NCBI GenBank assembly: GCA_030054235.1
Contig: JASGCG010000087.1
Location: 1 to 5,007, forward strand
Length of the DNA: 5,007 nt
Reading direction: 5' to 3'
DNA from: Bacteroidia bacterium
GTDB taxonomy: Bacteria > Planctomycetota > Phycisphaerae > Phycisphaerales > SM1A02
Positions 1 through 5,007 of the stretch are shown here, one piece after another (the stretch's first letter is position 1; each line of letters opens with the position of its first letter). Below the pieces are notes generated by a model. The model was not told the DNA's origin. It saw only the letters and a list, made by a program, of their open reading frames with translations, and did no database searches. A program made the translations under genes and the position numbers.

Positions 1-156
1 ATGTCGCTCGAGGCGGCGCTCGAGTACATCGAGGACGACGAGCTCGTCGAGATCACGCCCACCCAGGTGCGCGTGCGCAAGAAGATCCTGGGCGAGGCCG
101 AGCGCCGTCGCCACGAGCGCAGCGAGCGAAGCAAGGCCGAGAGCGTCGGGGCGTGA
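1..156 (+). CDS. typA: TypA/BipA translational GTPase, C-terminal end (5' partial)
   Basis: This is the last 51 codons of an ORF that enters from the left edge and stops at TGA 154-156. The visible residues contain SLEAALEYIEDDELVEITPT followed by a basic stretch (QVRVRKK...ERRRHER). That matches the conserved C-terminus of the ribosome-associated GTPase TypA/BipA, where a similar 'LEQALE-IDDDELVEVTP' segment precedes a basic tail. The family is about 600 residues, so the GTPase domain, EF-Tu-like domain 2 and EF-G-like domains lie upstream, outside the window. The ATG at position 1 is almost certainly an internal Met of the family consensus, not a start codon. TypA is a cytoplasmic 50S-associated factor involved in ribosome assembly and stress or cold adaptation. 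The lysine/arginine/glutamate-rich last 20 residues are the variable tail. The identification rests on a short but distinctive segment. Confidence 0.88.
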   Translation: MSLEAALEYIEDDELVEITPTQVRVRKKILGEAERRRHERSERSKAESVGA

Positions 157-176
157 GCCTGAGTGGTCGGTCCGAC

Positions 177-207
177 TCGACCCGCGAGCCCTGCGCCCGC
201 GGGTTGA
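177..207 (+). terminator. Terminator-like hairpin after typA
   Basis: A 10-bp stem (TCGACCCGCG at 177-186 with CGCGGGTTGA at 198-207, one G-T pair) encloses an 11-base loop and begins 21 bases after the typA stop. It has no following T run, so it is not a classic intrinsic terminator. Its place between typA and lysC fits a 3'-end or Rho-assisted terminator. The rest of the 135-base gap to lysC shows no convincing promoter. Confidence 0.4.
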
Positions 208-291
208 CGTGGGGACCTGCCTTCGCTGAGCACTCGGCGGTGGACGATTGGGCTCCCAGCGGGCCCAGTGCCCGGTAACATCGGCCATCCC

Positions 292-1569
292 ATGGCTAGA
301 GTGGTGATGAAGTTCGGCGGCACGTCGGTTGCGGATCCGGATCGGATTCGGCGATGCGCCACGCGCGTGGCGGACCGGCGCGCCGAGGGGCACCACGTGG
401 CGGTCGTCGTCAGTGCGATGGGCCACACCACCGATGAACTCATCGCACTCGCGCGTCGGTTGAGCCCTGCTCCGAATCGTCGCGAGCTCGACATGCTCAT
501 GGCGACCGGCGAGCAGGTCTCGGTCGCGCTCATGGCGATCGCGCTCCAGGAGATGGGGCTCGATGCGGAGAGCTTCACGGGTGACCAAGCCGGCATCGTG
601 ACCGATGGTCACTACGGTCGCGCGAAGATCACCACCATCGATCGCACGCCGCTCGAGGCGTGCCTGGCCAAGGGCGCGATCCCGATCGTGGCGGGGTTCC
701 AGGGGCGCAGCTCGCGCGGCGCGATCACCACGCTCGGTCGTGGAGGCAGCGACACGACGGCCGTGGCGGTCGCCGCGGCGATCGAGGTCGGCCGCTTCGA
801 TGGTCACTGCGAGATCTTCACCGACGTCGATGGCGTCTACACCGCCGACCCGCGCGTGGTCCGCAATGCACGCAAGCTCGAGCGCATCTCGTACGAGGAG
901 ATGCTCGAGCTCGCGGCGCTCGGTGCGGGCGTCATGCATGCACGCGCAGTCGTCTTCGGCGAGCGCTACGGCGTGCCGATCCACGTGCGCCACAGCCAGA
1001 AGCCCGACCTGGGCACCGTCATCTGCAAGGAGACACCGGACATGGAAGAGATCGCCGTCGTCGGTTGTGCACTGAAGGAGGAGCTCGGCCGGCTCACCGT
1101 GCGCCGCGTGCCCAACGCGGTGGGCTTGCAGGCCCGCATGTTCGAGCGCGTCGCGGCCGCGGGCGTCGTCGTCGATGACATCGTGCAGACGGAGTTCGGC
1201 GACATGACGAGCGTGGCCTTCACGGTCGAGCACGATGATCTTGCCGAGACGCAGGACATCATGGCGCGGCTCCTCGCTGAACTCGGGCACGGCGAGCTCG
1301 AGATCGACGTCGGCCTGAGCAAGGTGAGCGCGGTGGGCACTGGCATGAAGAGCCATGCGGGCATCGCCAGCCGCATGTTCCAGGCACTCGCGCGCCACGG
1401 GATCGCGATCCACAACATCTCGACCAGCGAGATCAAGGTCTCGTGCATCGTGCCGCGGCTCGATGGCCAGCGCGCGCTGCAGGTGGTCCACGATGAATTC
1501 AGGCTCGGCACCGGCGGCGATGCGCCCATGCGCGTCGAAGGCCAGCCTGGCGTGGCCTACGCGCCGTGA
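292..1569 (+). CDS. lysC: Aspartate kinase (aspartokinase), lysine/threonine-pathway entry enzyme
   Basis: The product phosphorylates L-aspartate with ATP to give 4-phospho-aspartate. This is the first step towards diaminopimelate/lysine, threonine and methionine, in the cytoplasm. From ATG 292 it has 425 residues, the usual length for a monofunctional aspartokinase. KFGGTS (residues 7-12) and GRGGSDTTA (149-157) are amino-acid-kinase nucleotide and substrate signatures, and FTDVDGVYTADPR lies at 176-188. Two C-terminal ACT domains follow, at about 266-335 and 345-412. The allosteric segment MKSHAGIASRMF (352-363) and ISTSEIKVS (376-384) are intact, so feedback control by lysine and/or threonine is likely. 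A GTG at 268 would add eight residues, but ATG 292 gives the family-typical MARVVMKFGGTS start. Neither start has a clear Shine-Dalgarno. No homoserine dehydrogenase domain is fused. The stop overlaps the start of the downstream kinase gene, suggesting an operon. Confidence 0.96.
   Translation: MARVVMKFGGTSVADPDRIRRCATRVADRRAEGHHVAVVVSAMGHTTDELIALARRLSPAPNRRELDMLMATGEQVSVALMAIALQEMGLDAESFTGDQAGIVTDGHYGRAKITTIDRTPLEACLAKGAIPIVAGFQGRSSRGAITTLGRGGSDTTAVAVAAAIEVGRFDGHCEIFTDVDGVYTADPRVVRNARKLERISYEEMLELAALGAGVMHARAVVFGERYGVPIHVRHSQKPDLGTVICKETPDMEEIAVVGCALKEELGRLTVRRVPNAVGLQARMFERVAAAGVVVDDIVQTEFGDMTSVAFTVEHDDLAETQDIMARLLAELGHGELEIDVGLSKVSAVGTGMKSHAGIASRMFQALARHGIAIHNISTSEIKVSCIVPRLDGQRALQVVHDEFRLGTGGDAPMRVEGQPGVAYAP
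1027..1044 (+). promoter_or_regulatory. Internal Shine-Dalgarno and ATG inside lysC (possible beta-subunit start)
   Basis: AAGGAG at 1027-1032 lies nine bases before an in-frame ATG at 1042-1044 inside lysC. Translation from there gives a 175-residue product starting MEEIAVVG and holding exactly the two ACT domains. In Bacillus subtilis and Corynebacterium glutamicum the aspartokinase gene is known to make such a regulatory beta subunit from an internal start, giving alpha2beta2 enzymes. The position and product size here agree well with that arrangement. The Shine-Dalgarno is better than anything upstream of the main lysC start. The AAG-GAG pair also encodes Lys-Glu, so chance is possible. 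Confidence 0.5.
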
Positions 1570-4088
1570 GCGGGCTCGGCCAGACTGAGGGCCTGCAGGG
1601 TGACGGCGGCGCGCAGGCAGCGCCGGAGATTCCCGGCATCGAGATCGAGGCGAAGATCGGCGAAGGGGGCTTCGGCACCGTCTGGCTCGGTTGGCAGCAT
1701 GCGCCGGCGCGACGGCGCGTGGCGGTCAAGCTCATGCGCCATGCACTCGCGAGCGAACTCGCTCGGCACCAATTCGAGCTCGAGCAGGCTGCGCTCGCCT
1801 CGCTGCAGCATCCATCCGTGGCGACGCTGCACCTGGCGGGCATCGATCGGCTCGGTCGGCCGTTCGTCGTGCTTGAGTGGATCGAGGGCGAGCCGATCAC
1901 GAGCTGGTGCGATGCCCGGCACTTGGGGCTTCGTGAGCGGGCGGCGCTGCTCGTGCAGGCGTGCGATGCCGTGCAGCACGCGCACCTTCGGGGGATCGTG
2001 CACTGTGACCTGAAGCCTGCGAACCTCCTGGTGACCCAGCGCGATGGCACGCCGCTCGTGAAGGTCATCGACTTCGGGCTCACGCGCAGCCGTGATGGCA
2101 GTGCTGCGGTGCTTGAGAATCCTGTGCTCGGCACGCCGGGCTACATGGCGCCGGAACAGACGGTGCCCGGCCGCGCGGTGGACGCGCGCGCCGATGTGTG
2201 GTCGATGGGCGTGGTCCTGGTGGAGCTCTTGACGGGGTCGAAGCCCGATGGTCGATCGACGTCGCCCAGTGCCATCGTTGGATCGCTCGCCGCGCGGGAC
2301 GCGGCCGATGCGGCTCGACGCCGTGCGACCGAGGTTGGTGCGTGGGCGGGTGCGCTGCAGAGCGGTCCCGATTGGATCGCCGCGCGGGCGCTCGAACCGG
2401 CGGTCGAGGACCGCTACGCCTCGATGGATGCGCTTGGGCGGGACCTGCAGCACTGGCTCGCTGATCGGCCGCTGGCCGCGGCGCCGGATCGTGCGGCGTA
2501 CCGCGCGCGGCTCTTCGTGCGTCGCAACCGCGTGGCGACGGCATTGGCCACGACCGCGCTCCTCGCGCTCGTCGGCGGCGGGGTGGCGGCCACGCTGGGG
2601 TGGGTCGAAGCCCGCGCGCAATTCAGGACCAGCCAGCGGCAGCTCGCCCGCACCAAGGAAGTGCTTCGGTTCACGAAGGACACGGTCCTCGGCGTGACGC
2701 CTGAAGTCGCACGCGAGGCGGACACGACGGTCATGAGGTTGGTGCTGGCCGAGTCAGCGCGCCGCCTCGAGGCGGATGCCGCGATGGACGATCAGGTCCG
2801 TCATGACTTGGCCAGCATGCTCGGCCAGGCGTACTTCAACATCGGTGCCTGGCCGGACGCCGAGCGCTTCTTGACGCTGGCGCGCGAGTCCGCGCAGACG
2901 GGCTACGGCGCATCGAGCCCACAGGCCATCTCGGCCGATGCAGAGCTCGCTGAGGTCGATCGGGTGCTCGACCGGGTCGATCGTGCGGTCGAGGGACTTC
3001 GCTCGGCGCATGAGCGCTTGCTCGCCACCGTCGGAGCCGATGATCCGGATCGCATCCGGGTGCTCGCCTCGCTCGGCTGGGCGCTGGCCGATCAAGGCAA
3101 GCTTGACGAGGCGCGCGCGGCGTTGGCCGAGGCGCTTGAGAAGCGCACGGCGCAACTGGGTCCGGACGACCCATCCGTCCTGCAGGTGCGATCGAACCTG
3201 GCCGAGATCGATCGCGTGGCCGGTCGGATCCCGGAGGCGATCGATCGCGGCCGCGTGCTGGTCGCCGATCGGACCAGGATCCTGGGTGCCGACCACCCTG
3301 ACACGCTGGTCAGTGCCAACAACCTCTCGGTCTGCCTGCTTGCCTTGCGGACGGCCGATGGTCGGTCCGAGGCGATTGCGGTCCTTGAACCTGCGGCGGT
3401 CCGGGCGGGCAAGATCCTGGGCGAGGACCACCCGTACACCCTGCGGATGAAGAACAACCTGGCCAGCACGCTGCGGGAACAGGGCGAGGGGGCTCGGGCG
3501 GAGGCGCTCTTTCGCGATCTGCTCGGGCGATACGAACGGGTGTACGGGCCCGAACATTCGGCAACCTTGATCGTGATCAACAATCTTGCCTTGGCGCTCG
3601 AGGAGCAGGATCGGCTCGACGAGGCGCTGGTCATGCATCGGCAGGCCTTGGATCGCAAGGTGGCGGCAGCTGGCCCTGATGCGCCAACCACGGCGATCAG
3701 CCGGCTCAACTATGGGAAGCTGCAGCTCGAGCTGGGCAAGGCCGCTGAAGCGTTGCCTTCGATCGCTGCCGCGCGGACGGTGCTCGAAGCCAAGTACGGC
3801 CTGGCCAGCAAGGCCACGATGGCGGCGATCGACAGCGAGGCCCGGGCGCTCGCGGCGCTCGGCCGCATCGATGACTCGGTCGCCCTGCTTCGCGCGACCA
3901 TCGCCAATCCTGAGTTCGCGAAGGTGGTGCCGGGTGTCGCGTGGCGGTTGGTCGGGCAGCTGGCGCTCCGGCTGCCCGAGCCGAGCGAGGAGCGGGCGGC
4001 GGCCTCGGCCCGGGCACGCGAACTCGCTGCTCAGGCTGGTGCCACGAACGAGTTCGACGCCATGCTCGCGCCCGTGTCGAAGCCCTGA
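1566..4088 (+). CDS. Membrane-anchored Ser/Thr protein kinase with C-terminal kinesin-light-chain-type TPR array
   Basis: This 840-residue protein starts at GTG 1566, which overlaps the lysC TGA (GTGA). No other in-frame ATG precedes the kinase domain. The Hanks-type kinase domain (about 25-290) has the glycine loop GEGGFGTV (32-39), VAVK with Lys55, a probable alpha-C Glu73, HCDLKPAN (146-153; Asp148 catalytic, Asn153 metal), DFG (169-171), GTPGYMAPEQ (189-198) and DVW (Asp210). All catalytic residues are present, so it should be active, but HRD reads HCD, making it a non-RD kinase. A basic stretch (RRNR) precedes one hydrophobic span at 323-345. The kinase is therefore predicted in the cytoplasm and the remaining ~490 residues outside. 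That part holds TPR/kinesin-light-chain-like units whose G-x-D/E-x-P-x-T-L turns start at residues 448, 490, 532, 574, 619, 661, 703 and 745. It probably senses protein partners. The substrate is unknown and no link to aspartate metabolism is proven. Confidence 0.93.
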   Translation: MSGLGQTEGLQGDGGAQAAPEIPGIEIEAKIGEGGFGTVWLGWQHAPARRRVAVKLMRHALASELARHQFELEQAALASLQHPSVATLHLAGIDRLGRPFVVLEWIEGEPITSWCDARHLGLRERAALLVQACDAVQHAHLRGIVHCDLKPANLLVTQRDGTPLVKVIDFGLTRSRDGSAAVLENPVLGTPGYMAPEQTVPGRAVDARADVWSMGVVLVELLTGSKPDGRSTSPSAIVGSLAARDAADAARRRATEVGAWAGALQSGPDWIAARALEPAVEDRYASMDALGRDLQHWLADRPLAAAPDRAAYRARLFVRRNRVATALATTALLALVGGGVAATLGWVEARAQFRTSQRQLARTKEVLRFTKDTVLGVTPEVAREADTTVMRLVLAESARRLEADAAMDDQVRHDLASMLGQAYFNIGAWPDAERFLTLARESAQTGYGASSPQAISADAELAEVDRVLDRVDRAVEGLRSAHERLLATVGADDPDRIRVLASLGWALADQGKLDEARAALAEALEKRTAQLGPDDPSVLQVRSNLAEIDRVAGRIPEAIDRGRVLVADRTRILGADHPDTLVSANNLSVCLLALRTADGRSEAIAVLEPAAVRAGKILGEDHPYTLRMKNNLASTLREQGEGARAEALFRDLLGRYERVYGPEHSATLIVINNLALALEEQDRLDEALVMHRQALDRKVAAAGPDAPTTAISRLNYGKLQLELGKAAEALPSIAAARTVLEAKYGLASKATMAAIDSEARALAALGRIDDSVALLRATIANPEFAKVVPGVAWRLVGQLALRLPEPSEERAAASARARELAAQAGATNEFDAMLAPVSKP

Positions 4089-4092
4089 TCGA

Positions 4093-4138
4093 AAATCACG
4101 CGATTTCCCATTGACAGGCGTGCGGGCCGTCCTAGCCT
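4093..4138 (+). promoter_or_regulatory. Candidate sigma-70 promoter with upstream palindrome in the convergent gap
   Basis: A perfect -35 box TTGACA (4111-4116) is followed, after 16 bases, by TAGCCT (4133-4138), a weak -10 that keeps the TA...T frame of TATAAT. Just upstream is a small palindrome, AAATC-ACGC-GATTT (4093-4106), in a locally A/T-richer stretch. It could serve as an operator or upstream element. The site begins five bases after the kinase stop codon and points into the 684-base gap, where a small ORF and hairpins follow. The -10 mismatch keeps confidence modest. Confidence 0.4.
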
Positions 4139-4201
4139 GCGCGTGCTCGATCGGCAACGGTCGGGCAACGCTCAAAAACAACGGTTTGGCAAGGGCTTTT
4201 C

Positions 4202-4230
4202 GGGCGGTGTCGCGTGTGCGATCACCGCCC
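4202..4230 (+). other. Strong RNA hairpin with tetraloop in putative leader
   Basis: GGGCGGTG (4202-4209) pairs perfectly with CACCGCCC (4223-4230). Inside it TCGC (4210-4213) pairs with GCGA (4218-4221), closing a GTGT tetraloop with one bulged T at 4222. This makes a 12-bp, very GC-rich stem. No T run follows on either strand, so intrinsic termination is not obvious. It lies about 115 bases past the kinase stop and about 40 bases before a small ORF. It could be the 3' end of the lysC-kinase message or a structured 5' leader of the small ORF. Confidence 0.45.
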
Positions 4231-4270
4231 CGATCGTGCCGACTGCCGGCCGCATGGCACGGAGGCCAGC

Positions 4271-4408
4271 ATGGATCACCATCCCCAGGATGGTTCGCAA
4301 GGTCGTGCGCAGGATGCGCACAGCGACCACGCCACGACAGCATCACGTGAAGGCAGCAGCGGTGCGGCTGGGCGTCGAGCGGTCACGTTCGAGGTCGCCG
4401 TCGAGTGA
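4271..4408 (+). CDS. Possible small hydrophilic protein, 45 residues, unknown function
   Basis: This ATG ORF is preceded by GGAGG at 4261-4265 with a five-base spacer, a good Shine-Dalgarno and better than those of the large genes here. The product starts MDHHPQDGSQGR, is rich in His, Asp, Gly, Ser and Ala over its first 30 residues, and ends in a short alternating hydrophobic stretch (VTFEVAVE). It has no signal peptide, membrane span or family I recognise. A candidate promoter lies 130 bases upstream and a strong hairpin 55 bases downstream, so it could be a self-contained unit. Against it, GC at third codon positions is only about 61% (27 of 44 codons), versus about 80% in the first part of the kinase. 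A 7-bp hairpin (4278-4294) just inside the start could limit translation. It may equally be a chance ORF inside a noncoding RNA. Confidence 0.3.
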   Translation: MDHHPQDGSQGRAQDAHSDHATTASREGSSGAAGRRAVTFEVAVE

Positions 4409-4462
4409 ACAAGCATTGCGATCATCGCCGCGCGATGGTGAGCGCGCAGGCGGCATCGCACG

Positions 4463-4492
4463 GGGGCTGCCGGGGTCGGAGCCGGCAGCCCC
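4463..4492 (+). terminator. Perfect 11-bp GC-rich hairpin, probable terminator
   Basis: GGGGCTGCCGG (4463-4473) and CCGGCAGCCCC (4482-4492) form a perfect 11-bp stem around an 8-base loop, extendable by one G-T pair. No T run follows (TCCGAACA), so it is not a textbook intrinsic terminator, but it is very stable on either strand. It would end a transcript from the 4111-4138 promoter at about 350 bases, after the small ORF. Confidence 0.5.
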
Positions 4493-4500
4493 TCCGAACA

Positions 4501-4573
4501 ACGGGGAGCGGGAGCGGAGGGGAGATCGAGCTGGGGAGAATGGGAGCGGAGACGGATCGAAGGGGAGATCGAA
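4501..4573 (+). repeat. Purine-rich tract with short direct repeats
   Basis: About 80% of bases on the plus strand are purines. Two copies of AGGGGAGATCGA (4518-4529, 4561-4572) and two of GGGAGCGGAG (4510-4519, 4542-4551) suggest local duplication. No coding pattern is apparent: ORFs across it translate to Gly/Arg/Glu-rich low-complexity sequence. It is probably noncoding spacer, possibly with secondary or triplex-like structure. The rest of 4574-4662 shows nothing I can name. Confidence 0.45.
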
Positions 4574-4662
4574 CGAGCCTGAGGTTGGCTCCTTGTGGGA
4601 TGACCGGTCGTGCCTTGGCTGAACGGGGCATGACCGGGCTGTGGTGAGTGGTGACGCGATCA

Positions 4663-4702
4663 GGTCCGGCGCGGCGTGCGGAGGGGCACGCCGCGTCGGG
4701 CC
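4663..4702 (+). terminator. Long hairpin downstream of the nuclease gene, possible bidirectional terminator
   Basis: Arms 4663-4679 and 4686-4702 pair over 17 bp (two G-T pairs) around a six-base loop. The inner 10 bp, CGCGGCGTGC with GCACGCCGCG, are perfect. It sits about 70 bases beyond the stop of the minus-strand nuclease gene and between convergent genes. In minus-strand RNA the two G-T pairs become A-C mismatches, so the structure is longer in plus-strand RNA. No T run flanks it on either strand. Confidence 0.45.
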
Positions 4703-4772
4703 AGTCGTCGCCTGAGCCGGAACCATGGCACCGCTCCCGCTCGGCACGGGTGCTGTGCACCGGAGCATCCGC

Positions 4773-5007
4773 TCAGGCCGCGATCACATCGCCGCGGTCG
4801 ATCATGAGCAGCGAGACCTCGATCGCCGCAGGAGCAAGGCCGGTCAGCTCGGCCATGGCCGCCCGGTAGTCGCTCATCTGGTCGCGGTAGTGCTCGAGCA
4901 CGGCTTCGCGCGACTGGCCGACCGAACCGGTCTTGAAGTCGATCACGTGGGCGTGCGTGATGCGCGAGCCATCGGTGCGGAGCACCACGCGGTCCATGCG
5001 ACCGCCC
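4773..5007 (-). CDS. RecB-family PD-(D/E)XK nuclease domain, C-terminal end; probably AddA/UvrD-like helicase-nuclease (5' partial)
   Basis: This ORF enters from the right edge and stops at 4773-4775 on the minus strand, leaving 77 visible residues. They carry the ordered RecB-nuclease motifs: GGRMDRVVL (acidic Asp5 of the fragment), VIDFKTG (Asp23 and Lys25, the D-x-K catalytic pair) and YRDQMSDY (Gln43 and Tyr47, the Q-x3-Y DNA-contact motif). The C-terminus shortly after these motifs is typical of AddA-type and related UvrD/Rep superfamily helicases that end in this nuclease. Those enzymes process double-strand DNA ends for recombinational repair. A stand-alone RecB-like exonuclease is possible because any helicase part lies outside the window. 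An ATG at 4995-4997 is internal: the frame is open to the edge and Gly-Gly-Arg before it belongs to the motif. The gene is convergent with the lysC-kinase pair. Confidence 0.82.
   Translation of the reverse strand, partial: GGRMDRVVLRTDGSRITHAHVIDFKTGSVGQSREAVLEHYRDQMSDYRAAMAELTGLAPAAIEVSLLMIDRGDVIAA

Noticed and set aside
204..232. Possible lysC promoter: TTGACG with TGAGCA 17 bases downstream
   Set aside because: The -10 match is poor (TGAGCA), and the -35 lies inside the hairpin after typA. In such GC-rich DNA this is not enough to call.
268..291. GTG start eight codons upstream of the lysC ATG
   Set aside because: No Shine-Dalgarno, and the added MPGNIGHP is not typical of aspartokinases, which begin just before KFGGTS. 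ATG 292 gives the usual N-terminus.
1557..2621. 354-codon minus-strand open frame opposite the kinase domain
   Set aside because: Same shadow effect: the plus strand carries all Hanks-kinase motifs and the antisense product is Arg-rich with no family resemblance.
2754..4346. 530-codon open frame on the minus strand opposite the kinase TPR region
   Set aside because: It is a mirror of high GC at third codon positions in the kinase gene. The translation is Arg/His/Pro-rich with no recognisable domain, while the plus strand encodes a clear protein.
4143..4622. 159-codon plus-strand open frame through the convergent gap
   Set aside because: It runs through both hairpins and the purine repeat tract, has no Shine-Dalgarno, and turns into Arg/Gly/Ser/Glu low-complexity sequence. 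It does not look like a protein.
4405..4647. GTG start overlapping the small ORF stop (second small gene in tandem)
   Set aside because: The frame passes through the 11-bp hairpin and the purine tract and gives low-complexity sequence, so the overlap is probably chance.
4343..4768. 141-codon minus-strand open frame next to the nuclease gene end
   Set aside because: Pro/Ser/Arg-rich translation spanning two hairpins and the repeat tract, with no start signal and no recognisable features.
4089..4772. tRNA or another well-known structured RNA in the gap
   Set aside because: No T-loop consensus, cloverleaf arms or recognisable motif of tmRNA, SRP RNA or a riboswitch could be found by eye on either strand.

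Overview
This GC-rich window reads as a chromosomal housekeeping segment of a bacterium. The best guess is Planctomycetota, perhaps Phycisphaerae. The guess rests on high GC at third codon positions, genes with weak or absent Shine-Dalgarno sequences, and a membrane-anchored Ser/Thr protein kinase carrying long kinesin-light-chain-type TPR arrays, a protein type abundant in that phylum. Myxococcota or Acidobacteriota are not excluded, because no rRNA or other phylogenetic marker is complete here.

Layout: (1) positions 1-156 are the last 51 codons of a typA/bipA translational GTPase gene, followed by a terminator-like hairpin at 177-207. (2) 292-1569 is a complete aspartokinase gene (lysC) with both ACT domains. 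It also has a well-placed internal Shine-Dalgarno/ATG at 1027-1044, which could make a separate regulatory (beta) subunit. (3) 1566-4088 is an 840-residue Ser/Thr kinase: kinase domain, one membrane span, then at least eight 42-residue TPR units. Its GTG start overlaps the lysC stop by four bases, so the two genes are probably co-transcribed and translationally coupled. (4) 4089-4772 is an unusually long gap between convergent genes. It holds a candidate sigma-70 promoter (4111-4138), a 12-bp-stem hairpin (4202-4230), a 45-codon ORF with a good Shine-Dalgarno (4271-4408), a perfect 11-bp hairpin (4463-4492), a purine-rich repeat tract (4501-4573) and a 17-bp hairpin (4663-4702). (5) 4773-5007 on the minus strand is the C-terminal end of a RecB-family (PD-(D/E)XK) nuclease, probably the tail of an AddA/UvrD-like helicase-nuclease.

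How they may work together: the aspartokinase makes aspartyl phosphate for lysine/diaminopimelate, threonine and methionine synthesis. The kinase translated from the same message could sense something outside the membrane through its TPR domain, but no sequence evidence links its substrate to amino-acid synthesis. The typA and nuclease fragments look like unrelated neighbours.

I see no strong evidence for a wholly new system. The points most worth a second look are the possible two-product lysC, its coupling to a non-RD TPR kinase, and the compact orphan transcription unit in the convergent gap.
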